A DNA stretch of 64,000 nucleotides from Microvirga flocculans ATCC BAA-817. Lineage in GTDB: Bacteria; Pseudomonadota; Alphaproteobacteria; Rhizobiales; Beijerinckiaceae. The position numbers and the translations under genes were made by a program. The stretch lies in the NCBI RefSeq assembly GCF_000518665.1, contig NZ_JAEA01000009.1, positions 124,001 through 188,000 on the forward strand. Reading direction: 5' to 3'. Shown here one piece after another: positions 9,815 through 16,688 of this stretch. Position 1 is the stretch's first letter, and the number at the start of each line of letters is the position of its first letter. Under the pieces are notes generated by a model, which did no database searches, had not been told where the DNA came from, and worked only from the letters and a program-made list of their open reading frames with translations.

Positions 9815-9836
9815 ATATAACACTACATGTTCATGG
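9815..9836. promoter_or_regulatory. Candidate Zur/Fur-type operator upstream of zur
   Basis: In an unusually AT-rich pocket 85 bases upstream of the zur start, the imperfect inverted repeat ATAACA-N5-TGTTCAT (9817-9834) resembles the dyads of alphaproteobacterial Zur sites. Autoregulation is an inference. Confidence 0.35.
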
Positions 9837-9895
9837 GGGTAAATAGGGCCGCATGAAATTCTGTCACAAAAATTTCGGGCTGGGCCTCGAGCCCC

Positions 9896-10546
9896 TCATG
9901 GCTGGCGGAAACGCCAGACGCTCGACTTCTTGATGTCCGAATCCTCGAGCGTCCGCGTCACGGGCACCTCGTAGGCGGCCAGGTTCTCCAGCCGGTCCTT
10001 CGGCAGGTAGCTGCGTCCCGGATCGCCGATGAGGACGGTCGCGCCCCTGCGGTTCAGAGCGAACAGCCATTCGGCGACGCGCTCGGCGAGATCGCGCTCG
10101 TAGCAGATGTCGCCCGCAAGAACCGTATCCCAGCCCCGGTCCTCGCCGACGATATCGGCCTTCAACGGGGTGACGGCTACCCGGTTCGCGTCCGCATTGA
10201 CCCCGATGGCCGCGATGGCGAAGGGATCGATGTCGCAGGCGGTCACCTCAGCGGCCCCGGCCTTCATGGCCGCGATGGCGACGAGCCCCGAGCCGGAGGC
10301 GAAATCCAGCACGCGCCGTCCGTGGACCGTTTCGGGATGGTCGAGGACATACCGGGCGAGCGCCTGTCCGCCGGCCCAGGCGAAGGCCCAGAAGGGCGGA
10401 GGCAGGCCGATCTCGCCGAGTTCCTCCTCCGTCTTCTGCCACAGCTCCGTCGCCTCGTCGGCGACATGGAGCGCGATCTCCGGGGCGTGAGGAACGAGGC
10501 GCAGGCGGGTCTCGGTGCGGATGAAGGCGACGGGATCGACGATCAT
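9896..10546 (-). CDS. Class I SAM methyltransferase, EtfB-lysine methyltransferase-like
   Basis: A 216-residue Rossmann methyltransferase starting at ATG 10546 (MIVDPVAFIRTETRL). The N-terminal FWAFAWAGGQALARYVLD, the SAM loop VLDFASGSGLVAIAAMKAGA, and the acidic DIDPFA motif closely follow the layout of ETFBKMT (METTL20) and its bacterial homologues, which methylate lysines of the electron-transfer flavoprotein beta subunit. Such genes are often labelled PrmA-like. The ATG overlaps the stop of the upstream glycosyltransferase by 4 bases (ATGA), so the two are translationally coupled. EtfB itself is not in the window. Family assignment is fairly secure; substrate is inferred. Confidence 0.8.
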   Translation of the reverse strand: MIVDPVAFIRTETRLRLVPHAPEIALHVADEATELWQKTEEELGEIGLPPPFWAFAWAGGQALARYVLDHPETVHGRRVLDFASGSGLVAIAAMKAGAAEVTACDIDPFAIAAIGVNADANRVAVTPLKADIVGEDRGWDTVLAGDICYERDLAERVAEWLFALNRRGATVLIGDPGRSYLPKDRLENLAAYEVPVTRTLEDSDIKKSSVWRFRQP

Positions 10547-11802
10547 GAGGCAAGCATTGAGCGGTAGAGCCGTTTGACGCTTTCCATCACATCCCGTTCC
10601 GTAAAGCCATCGAGAACCCGGGCCCGGCCGGCCTCGCCCATGCGGGCGACGCGTTCGGGCTGGCGGGCCAGGGCCAGCAAGGCCTCCGTCAGGCCCTGCG
10701 CATCGCCGGGCGGCACGATGAGCCCCTCGATGCCGTCCCGCACCAGGGTGCGGCAACCGGGCACATCCGTGGTGACGATGGCGCGGCCGCAGGCCGCGGC
10801 CTCGAGCAGGGTTCGCGGCAGGCCCTCGCCGCCGCGGGAGGGCAGGCAGGCGACATGGTGCTCCCGCCAGACGGCCGCGATGTCCCGCGTCGCCCCATGC
10901 CAGGCGATGCCGGGCTCGGCGCTCCAGCCCTTGAGAGTCTCCTCGGGAATGGCCTTCGGATTCGAGGGATCGGGCGCGCCGTAGAGCGACAGTTCGATGG
11001 ACGCGCCCCCGGCCCTCGCCGCCCGGACCGCCTCGACCGCCACGTCGATCCCCTTGGACCAGAGCATGCGGGCGACGATTGCGACCTTGAGCGGAGGCTG
11101 GGCGGGAAGCGGCTCCGGCTTCAGGAGATCGGGGTCGATCCCGGCCCCGCCGACGATGGTCACCTGCCCGCCGGAGGGATCGAGGCCGAGGAGCCGGGGG
11201 TCGTCGGCGTTCTCGAAGACATAGCGCGTCCGGCGCGTCTCGAGACCGCGCACGAGCAGCCGCACGGCCCGCCGCGCCAGGCGCCCGACGCTGTCGGTGC
11301 GAGCTCCGAGAAAGCCGAGGCCGGTGAGCGCGTAGATGCGGCGTCCGACGCCGGCCAGCGCGGCGGCAAAGCCGCCGACCAGGATGCCCTTGAGGGCGAT
11401 GCAATGAACGAGATCGGCCTTTTCGGCCTTGAGGATCGCGGCCAGCTGCCCGGCTGCATAGCCCGCCGCCATGGGGTTCAGGCTGCGCCTTTCGGCCTCC
11501 AGCGGAATCACCTTGGCGCCCGTCGCCTCGATGACCTCCCGGTGCTCGCGCACCCGCGTGACCACGGTCACCGCGAGTCCCAATTCCCGCGCGGCCCTGG
11601 CCATGGGCAGGAAATGGGAGGCGAAGAACCAGTCCTCGGTCACGACGAAGACGAGCTTGCGGTTCTGAAGGGCGAGCTGAGCAGAGGAGGGCAAGGGATG
11701 ATCCGGATGAACGGGTGCGCCCTTGTAACCCCCTCGAGGGCCGGAAGGGAACTCCCCCTGCACGCAGCCGTTGCCGTTCTGCCCGTCAAGCAAGGCCCCC
11801 AT
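10543..11802 (-). CDS. Family 4 glycosyltransferase
   Basis: The conserved protein begins around NRKLVFVVTEDWFFASHFLP and has the two Rossmann halves of GT-B enzymes. Characteristic GT4 motifs are VAIVARMLWSKGIDVAVEA, CLPSRGGEGLPRTLLEAAACG (E-x7-E donor motif) and GLIVPPGDAQGL. It likely transfers a nucleotide-activated sugar onto a lipid or surface glycan. The start is uncertain: ATGs at 11826 and 11802 both overlap the divergent topoisomerase start at 11801, and GTG at 11763 would avoid this. The first 50 residues are low-complexity and not family-like. It is coupled to the downstream methyltransferase. Confidence 0.88.
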   Translation of the reverse strand: MGALLDGQNGNGCVQGEFPSGPRGGYKGAPVHPDHPLPSSAQLALQNRKLVFVVTEDWFFASHFLPMARAARELGLAVTVVTRVREHREVIEATGAKVIPLEAERRSLNPMAAGYAAGQLAAILKAEKADLVHCIALKGILVGGFAAALAGVGRRIYALTGLGFLGARTDSVGRLARRAVRLLVRGLETRRTRYVFENADDPRLLGLDPSGGQVTIVGGAGIDPDLLKPEPLPAQPPLKVAIVARMLWSKGIDVAVEAVRAARAGGASIELSLYGAPDPSNPKAIPEETLKGWSAEPGIAWHGATRDIAAVWREHHVACLPSRGGEGLPRTLLEAAACGRAIVTTDVPGCRTLVRDGIEGLIVPPGDAQGLTEALLALARQPERVARMGEAGRARVLDGFTERDVMESVKRLYRSMLAS

Positions 11803-12985
11803 GCTGCTCGAACCCAATGACACCACCGAGAACCTCGTCGATCCGCGCGACGCCGCCGAGACGGCGGGGCTCGTCTACCTGTCCGATGAGACGCCCGGCA
11901 TCCGGCGCAGGAAGACCGGCAGAGGCTTCACCTATCTCAAGCCCGACGGCGCGAAGGTCGCGGACAGGCCGACCCTCGACCGCATCAGGTCGCTGGCCAT
12001 TCCGCCGGCCTACACGGATGTGTGGATCTGCCCGAAGGCCAACGGCCATATCCAGGCAACGGGTCGCGACGCCAAGGGCCGCAAGCAGTACCGCTATCAT
12101 CCGGCCTTCCGCGAAATTCGCGAGAGCACGAAATACGAGCACATGATCGAATTCGCGCAAGGCTTGCCCGCGATCCGAAAGACCATCGACGAGCACATGC
12201 GCCTGCGGGGATTGCCGCGCGAGAAGGTGTTGGCGACGGTGGTGCATCTGCTCGAGAACACGCTGATCCGCGTGGGCAACGCCGATTATGCGAAGCAGAA
12301 CGGAAGCTACGGCCTCACGACCCTGCGCGATCCGCATGTGAAGGTCGAAGGCGGCGCGCTGCGCTTCCAGTTCAAGGGCAAGAGCGGCAAGACCTGGCGT
12401 CTGCAGGTGAAGGACCGGCGCGTGGCCAGGATCGTGAAGGCCTGCCAGGACCTGCCGGGGCAGGATCTGTTCCAGTATCTCGATGAGAACGGCGACCGGC
12501 AATCGATCACCTCGTCCGATGTGAACGCCTATCTCAAGGAGATCACCGGACGCGACATCACCGCCAAGGATTTTCGCACCTGGGCCGGAACGGTTCTCGC
12601 GGCCCTGGCGCTGACGGAATTCGAAGAGTTCGACAGCGAGGCCAAGGCCAAGAAGAACATCCGTGCGGCGATCGAGAAAGTCTCGGCCCGGCTCGGCAAC
12701 ACACCCAGCATTTGCCGCAAATGCTATGTGCATCCCGAGGTGTTCTCCCTCTACCTGGAAGGCGAGCTGCTTCTCGAAATCAAGGACGAGATCGAGGCCG
12801 AGCTGCGCGAGGATCTGCCATCCCTCAGGCCAGAGGAGGCTGCGGTTCTGACCTTGCTGAAGGAGCGCCTCTCCCGCGAGCTCGGGGAGCAGGATGAGAA
12901 AAAACCGGTGAAGAGCCGTCGCGCGTCGGCGGGGAGCAAGCCTGCCCGGAACCCGCCGGAGATGCGGACCTCCGGTTCTCCTTGA
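11801..12985 (+). CDS. DNA topoisomerase IB (bacterial/poxvirus type)
   Basis: This 394-residue enzyme relaxes supercoils through a transient 3'-phosphotyrosyl link. The N-terminal domain has AGLVYLSDETPGIRRRK and GFTYLKPDG, and the catalytic domain carries RVGNADYAKQNGSYGLTTLR, FRTWAGTVLAALAL, and the late ICRKCYVHPEV with the nucleophilic tyrosine. The C-terminal 30 residues are basic and disordered-looking (KKPVKSRRASAGSKPAR). Start ATG 11801 (MLLEPNDTTE) is preferred over an upstream in-frame ATG at 11771. Topo IB of this kind is common in rhizobia and relatives but not essential. Confidence 0.93.
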   Translation: MLLEPNDTTENLVDPRDAAETAGLVYLSDETPGIRRRKTGRGFTYLKPDGAKVADRPTLDRIRSLAIPPAYTDVWICPKANGHIQATGRDAKGRKQYRYHPAFREIRESTKYEHMIEFAQGLPAIRKTIDEHMRLRGLPREKVLATVVHLLENTLIRVGNADYAKQNGSYGLTTLRDPHVKVEGGALRFQFKGKSGKTWRLQVKDRRVARIVKACQDLPGQDLFQYLDENGDRQSITSSDVNAYLKEITGRDITAKDFRTWAGTVLAALALTEFEEFDSEAKAKKNIRAAIEKVSARLGNTPSICRKCYVHPEVFSLYLEGELLLEIKDEIEAELREDLPSLRPEEAAVLTLLKERLSRELGEQDEKKPVKSRRASAGSKPARNPPEMRTSGSP

Positions 12986-13066
12986 AAGAATGCACCGTTC
13001 GAGACAAGGAATGCCCGATCCGAACGCGGGCCCGATGATGGAGTCTGCGGTGCGAAGGGGCATGCG

Positions 13067-13432
13067 ATGAAGACAATTGCCGGCGTTGCGGTGTGGCTGA
13101 TCGTCTCGGCCCTGGGCGGAGGCTCATCCGCCGTCGCGCAGGAGATCCAGTCGAAGAGCTGGCCAGAGGTGAAATGCGAACGCTACAGCAAGGCCTGGGC
13201 CGAGGCGCTCGCGCGGCGCGGCACGCGGGGCCTGAGCCAGGAGTTCATCGAGCGTCACGATGCCTTCCTTGCGTCGGGATGCACGGCGAGGGCCGATGTC
13301 TGCCCTCGGTCCGCCGAGGAGCTGGACATGGCCAACATCATGGTCGTGGCGGCCATGAATGCCGGTACGGCGAGTACCTTTCCACCGTTCTTCTGCCGCA
13401 AGTCGTCGTTGCGCGACCTCGCAGCAACGTGA
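13067..13432 (+). CDS. Small secreted hypothetical protein
   Basis: The 121-residue product begins with a good Sec signal peptide (MKTIAGVAVWLIVSALGGGS, cleavage likely after SAVAQ-type residues near 24). The mature part of about 96 residues has four cysteines (KCERY, SGCTARADVC, PFFCRK), which suggests one or two disulfides in the periplasm. I do not recognise a named family. It stands alone between topoisomerase IB and the cytochrome bd operon, with a 168-base gap after it in which I see nothing further. The ATG is preceded by GGGGCATGCG, a weak ribosome-binding site. Confidence 0.6.
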   Translation: MKTIAGVAVWLIVSALGGGSSAVAQEIQSKSWPEVKCERYSKAWAEALARRGTRGLSQEFIERHDAFLASGCTARADVCPRSAEELDMANIMVVAAMNAGTASTFPPFFCRKSSLRDLAAT

Positions 13433-13600
13433 AGATCCCCTGAGACCGAGGCGGCAATCCTTCCGGTGCGCCGGAACGGATGGACGCCCTGTCCTCCCCG
13501 AAGACGAAATTCCGAATATGCAGGGCCGTCAGGCTTCGCCCCTCTGGTCCAGGCCTGCCTTCTGCCCTAAAAGCAGGCATGAACGTCAAAGGGGAGCGGC

Positions 13601-15037
13601 ATGGAATTCGACGCCCTGATGCTTTCGCGCATCCAATTCGCGTTCACGGTTGCCTTCCACATCATCTTTCCGGCCTTCACCATCGGCCTCGCCAGCTGGC
13701 TCGCGGCCCTGGAGTTCAATTGGCTCCGGACGGGCAATCCGCTCTATCGCACGCTCTTCCGCTTCTGGGTGAAGGTCTTCGCCGTCTCCTTCGGTCTCGG
13801 CGTGGTGTCCGGCATCGTGATGAGCTACCAGTTCGGAACCAACTGGTCGCGCTTCTCGGAATTCACCGGCAACGTCCTGGGCCCCATCATCGCCTACGAG
13901 GTCATCACGGCGTTCTTCCTGGAGGCCGCCTTCCTCGGCATCATGCTCTTCGGCTGGGAGAAGGTGGGGGACCGCCTGCATTTCTTCGCCACCTGCATGG
14001 TTGCTTTGGGCACGCTCATTTCCGCCTTCTGGATTCTCTCCGCCAATTCCTGGATGCAGACGCCGGACGGTTTCGCCATCGAGAACGGCAAGGCGGTGCC
14101 GGTCGACTGGTTCAAGGCCGTGTTCAATCCGTCCTTCCCCTTGCGCTATTTCCACATGGTGCTGGGCTGCTACCTGACGACGGCTTTCGCGGTGGCGGGC
14201 ATGTCGGCCTGGATGCTGCTGCGCCATCCGCACGACGCGCCGGAGGCCAAGCTCGCCGGTTCCCGCCGCTCGCTCTCCATGGCCCTGTGGTTCGCCACCC
14301 TCTTCGTGCCGGTCCAGATCCTCATCGGCGATCTTCATGGCCTCGGCGTGCTGAAATATCAGCCGACGAAGCTCGCCGCCATCGAAGGCAACTGGGACCG
14401 GATGTCCAACATGCCGCTGCGCCTCTTCGCCATCCCCGACGAGGTGGCGGAGACGAACCATTACGAGATCGGCATCCCGAAGATCGGCAGCTGGGTTCTC
14501 ACCCACGCCTTCGACGGCGAGGTTCCCGGATTGAAGGAAGTGCCGCCGGACGAGCGCCCGCCGGTCTGGCCGGTCTTCTTCTCCTTCCGCATCATGGTCG
14601 GCATCGGCTTCGCCATGTTGGGCATCGGTCTCTGGAGCCTTTACCTGCGCTGGAAAGGCACGCTGTTCACCAACAGGGCCTTCCTGACGGCCGCCATGAT
14701 CATGACGCCCTCAGGCTTCGGCGCGGTGCTGTTCGGCTGGTTCACTGCCGAGATCGGCCGCCAGCCCTGGGTGGTCTACGGGCATCTGCGCACGGCGGAT
14801 GCGGTCTCTCCCGTCTCTGCGCAGGCTGTCGGTTCGACGCTGATCATCTTCATCGTCGTCTATGCCTTCGTGTTCGGCTTCGGCTCCTACTACCTCGCCA
14901 AGCTCCTGCGCCGCGGGCCCGATCCCGTGGAGGACATGCGCGGCGACGATCTCGGCAAGAGGCCGAAGCGTCCGCTCTCGGTGCCGGACGAAGGCTTGGA
15001 AGGACGTCCCGGCCATCGTGCGCAGCCTGCGGAATAG
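13601..15037 (+). CDS. cydA: Cytochrome bd-type (cyanide-insensitive) quinol oxidase subunit I
   Basis: This 478-residue integral membrane protein oxidises quinol and carries hemes b558, b595 and d. It starts MEFDALMLSRIQFAFTVAFH, with His20 in the position of a heme ligand; RYFHMVLGCY holds a further His, and GWFTAEIGRQPWVVYG is the conserved family segment. The quinol loop is short, which places it in the CioA (cyanide-insensitive oxidase) branch and not the E. coli CydA long-loop branch. A ribosome-binding site AAGGGGAG lies 6 bases before the ATG. It is followed after 12 bases by subunit II. Such oxidases support respiration at low oxygen or under cyanide or NO stress. Confidence 0.96.
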   Translation: MEFDALMLSRIQFAFTVAFHIIFPAFTIGLASWLAALEFNWLRTGNPLYRTLFRFWVKVFAVSFGLGVVSGIVMSYQFGTNWSRFSEFTGNVLGPIIAYEVITAFFLEAAFLGIMLFGWEKVGDRLHFFATCMVALGTLISAFWILSANSWMQTPDGFAIENGKAVPVDWFKAVFNPSFPLRYFHMVLGCYLTTAFAVAGMSAWMLLRHPHDAPEAKLAGSRRSLSMALWFATLFVPVQILIGDLHGLGVLKYQPTKLAAIEGNWDRMSNMPLRLFAIPDEVAETNHYEIGIPKIGSWVLTHAFDGEVPGLKEVPPDERPPVWPVFFSFRIMVGIGFAMLGIGLWSLYLRWKGTLFTNRAFLTAAMIMTPSGFGAVLFGWFTAEIGRQPWVVYGHLRTADAVSPVSAQAVGSTLIIFIVVYAFVFGFGSYYLAKLLRRGPDPVEDMRGDDLGKRPKRPLSVPDEGLEGRPGHRAQPAE

Positions 15038-15049
15038 GAGGCAAGGACC

Positions 15050-16099
15050 ATGTTCGGTTTCGGGACGGAATACGAGGGACTGGCGTTCTGGCTGCCGTTG
15101 ATCTGGGCGGCGCTCCTCGCGGTGGCGGTCGCCATGTACGTGATCGTCGACGGTTTCGATCTCGGCGTCGGCATCCTGTTCAGGGCCGCCGGCAGCGAGA
15201 ATTGGCGCGACCGCATGATGTTCTCCGTGGCGCCCATCTGGGACGGCAACGAAACCTGGCTCATCCTCGGCGGCGGCGGACTCTTCGCCGTGTTCCACGT
15301 CGCCTACGCGGTCCTGATGCCGGCGCTCTACGTGCCGATCATCCTCATGCTGATCGCGCTCATCTTCCGCGGCGTCGCCTTCGAGTTCCGCTTCAAGGCC
15401 GAGCGCTCGAAATTCCTGTGGGATTATGCGTTCTTCTTCGGCTCGCTGCTCGCCACCTTCTTCCAGGGCATTGTGCTCGGCGCCTTCGTGCAGGGCTTCT
15501 CCAACGACGGGCGCCAGTTCACCGGCGGCACCTTCGATTTCCTCACGCCCTTCAGTGTCGTCACCGGCCTCAGCCTGATCTGCGGCTACGGACTCCTGGG
15601 GGCCACCTGGTGCGTGATGAAGACCACGGGCGAGCTGGAAATCTGGGCGCGCCGCATGGCGGTCCGCTTTCTTCTCGCCACCATCGTCGCGATGGCGGTC
15701 GTCTCCCTGTGGGTGCCCTTCCTCGGACGGCAGATCGAGACTCGCTGGTTCACCTGGCCGAACGTCGCCTTCCTGGCGCCGATCCCGCTGATCACCGCCT
15801 ATATGGCCTACCGCCTGTTCCGGGATCTCGAGGAGGGGCGCCACGTGCGCCCGTTCTTCCTCGCCATCGCGATGTTCCTGCTCGGCTATCTGGGCCTGGG
15901 CGTGAGCCTCTTCCCCTACAACGTGCCGCCGAACCTCACGATCTGGGACACGGCCAACACGGTGAACTCGCAGCTCTTCGCGCTGGTGGGTTTCGCCATC
16001 GTCCTGCCGATCACCTTCGCCTACACGGCCTATGCCTATTACGTGTTCCGCGGCAAGGTGGCGGAGGAAATCTCGGGCGGCGGCTACGGGTATCACTGA
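15050..16099 (+). CDS. cydB: Cytochrome bd-type quinol oxidase subunit II
   Basis: A 349-residue subunit with eight or nine hydrophobic helices, starting MFGFGTEYEGLAFWLPLIWA. The conserved YVIVDGFDLGVGIL and FSVAPIWDGNETWLILGGGG motifs are diagnostic for CydB/CioB. An AGGAGG-like ribosome-binding site (GGAGGCAAGGACC) precedes the ATG. Its stop codon overlaps the start of the next small gene by one base (TGATG), so the three genes form one translationally coupled operon. The protein scaffolds subunit I and helps form the proton channel. Confidence 0.95.
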   Translation: MFGFGTEYEGLAFWLPLIWAALLAVAVAMYVIVDGFDLGVGILFRAAGSENWRDRMMFSVAPIWDGNETWLILGGGGLFAVFHVAYAVLMPALYVPIILMLIALIFRGVAFEFRFKAERSKFLWDYAFFFGSLLATFFQGIVLGAFVQGFSNDGRQFTGGTFDFLTPFSVVTGLSLICGYGLLGATWCVMKTTGELEIWARRMAVRFLLATIVAMAVVSLWVPFLGRQIETRWFTWPNVAFLAPIPLITAYMAYRLFRDLEEGRHVRPFFLAIAMFLLGYLGLGVSLFPYNVPPNLTIWDTANTVNSQLFALVGFAIVLPITFAYTAYAYYVFRGKVAEEISGGGYGYH

Positions 16100-16230
16100 T
16101 GCCGAGCGACACGCCCCGCCCGTCGGAGCAGCGCGCGAAGCGCCTGCTCTGGTTCGTCTTCCTCTACGTGGCGAGCCTCGCGGTCTTCGCAGCCCTCGTC
16201 TACGGCCTGCGGGGCATCGTTCCCCGCTGA
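16099..16230 (+). CDS. DUF2474-type small membrane subunit of the cytochrome bd operon
   Basis: A 43-residue peptide, MPSDTPRPSEQRAKRLLWFV onward, with one transmembrane helix (about residues 17-36) and a basic flank. Small one-helix proteins of the DUF2474/CydX kind are encoded directly after cydB in many cio operons and stabilise the oxidase. The WFVFLYVASLAVFAALVYGL pattern fits DUF2474. The start overlaps the cydB stop (TGATG) at 16097-16101, a sign of coupled translation. Membership in DUF2474 is from pattern recognition only. Confidence 0.75.
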   Translation: MPSDTPRPSEQRAKRLLWFVFLYVASLAVFAALVYGLRGIVPR

Positions 16231-16341
16231 CGCCGCAGCTCGACATGGCGGCTGATTCGCTGCGGCGCCGGGGGCATGGCCGGCGTCCATAATGCGACCG
16301 CATTTGCAGGCCAGAGAGCGGGAACCACGGAATTTTACTGA
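16231..16341. other. Intergenic start of a 458-base non-coding stretch
   Basis: There is no coding signal between the oxidase operon and the type I secretion genes (16231-16688). This first part is ordinary GC-rich DNA until about 16320. Composition then shifts sharply to AT-rich, and the repeats and hairpins listed separately begin. No terminator with a T tract is obvious behind the oxidase operon. Confidence 0.6.
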
Positions 16342-16372
16342 AACGTTACGTTCAAGGTTAAGTGGTTACGTT
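16342..16372 (+). promoter_or_regulatory. GTTACGTT direct repeats, candidate regulator-binding site
   Basis: The octamer GTTACGTT occurs at 16345-16352 and again at 16365-16372, exactly 20 bases apart (about two helical turns), with GGTTA between them. The first copy lies in the perfect dyad AACGT-T-ACGTT (16342-16352). The site is 60-90 bases upstream of a -35-like TTGACA. This arrangement fits a dimeric activator or response regulator. The regulator is unknown. Confidence 0.4.
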
Positions 16373-16431
16373 GCGTTCCCCTCCAAATACAGGGGAAGAA
16401 ACGATCATTTCATATTTGCTAAGACTTTTTG

Positions 16432-16461
16432 TTGACAAAGTTACATAGAATAGGGTTACAA
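16432..16461 (+). promoter_or_regulatory. Candidate sigma-70 promoter of the type I secretion operon
   Basis: TTGACA (16432-16437) is a perfect -35 hexamer in AT-rich DNA. The best-spaced -10 is weak: TTACAA at 18 bases (16456-16461). A better TAGAAT (16446-16451) is too close to the -35 box. Weak -10 boxes often go with activator-dependent promoters, which would fit the upstream direct repeats. Confidence 0.4.
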
Positions 16462-16649
16462 AAGGTGGCGTAACGGAAAGCGACACCTTAGGGGCATCTC
16501 GATACCCATAAGAGTGCAGAGACAGCAGGGCCTGACGGCCTAACTATAACGAGATACTCTTGTGGGGCCACAAGCCCGGCATCGCAGCCATCGCCAGATG
16601 GCGAACGCTGTGTTAAGGTAACATCCTTACACAGTGATACTGCAATCAC
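16462..16649 (+). other. Structured leader region upstream of the type I secretion operon
   Basis: This non-coding stretch is packed with complementary segments. There is a hairpin AAGGTGGCG/CGACACCTT (16462-16470 with 16481-16489). ATCTCG (16496-16501) pairs with CGAGAT (16550-16555), and CCCATAAGAGT (16505-16515) pairs with ACTCTTGTGGG (16556-16566, one G-U); their A-B-A'-B' order would give a pseudoknot or two exclusive folds. Inner AGGGCC/GGCCT lies at 16527-16541. CTTGTGG/CCACAAG (16559-16574), GCCATC/GATGGC (16587-16602) and CTGTGTTAAGG/CCTTACACAG (16608-16634, one bulge) follow. It could be a 5'-UTR switch or a small RNA. It matches no riboswitch class I know. Confidence 0.45.
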
Positions 16650-16688
16650 GACGGCGTCGGGCAACCGGCCGCCTATGGAAAAGAAGAC

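Noticed and set aside
9896-11404. 502-codon methyltransferase-containing frame read as a fusion protein
   Set aside because: The first half is an out-of-frame reading of the glycosyltransferase; the methyltransferase starts at 10546 with an ATGA overlap.
13480-16230. 916-codon frame across the cytochrome bd operon
   Set aside because: Only its last 43 codons are a gene (16099-16230); the rest is out of frame with cydA and cydB.
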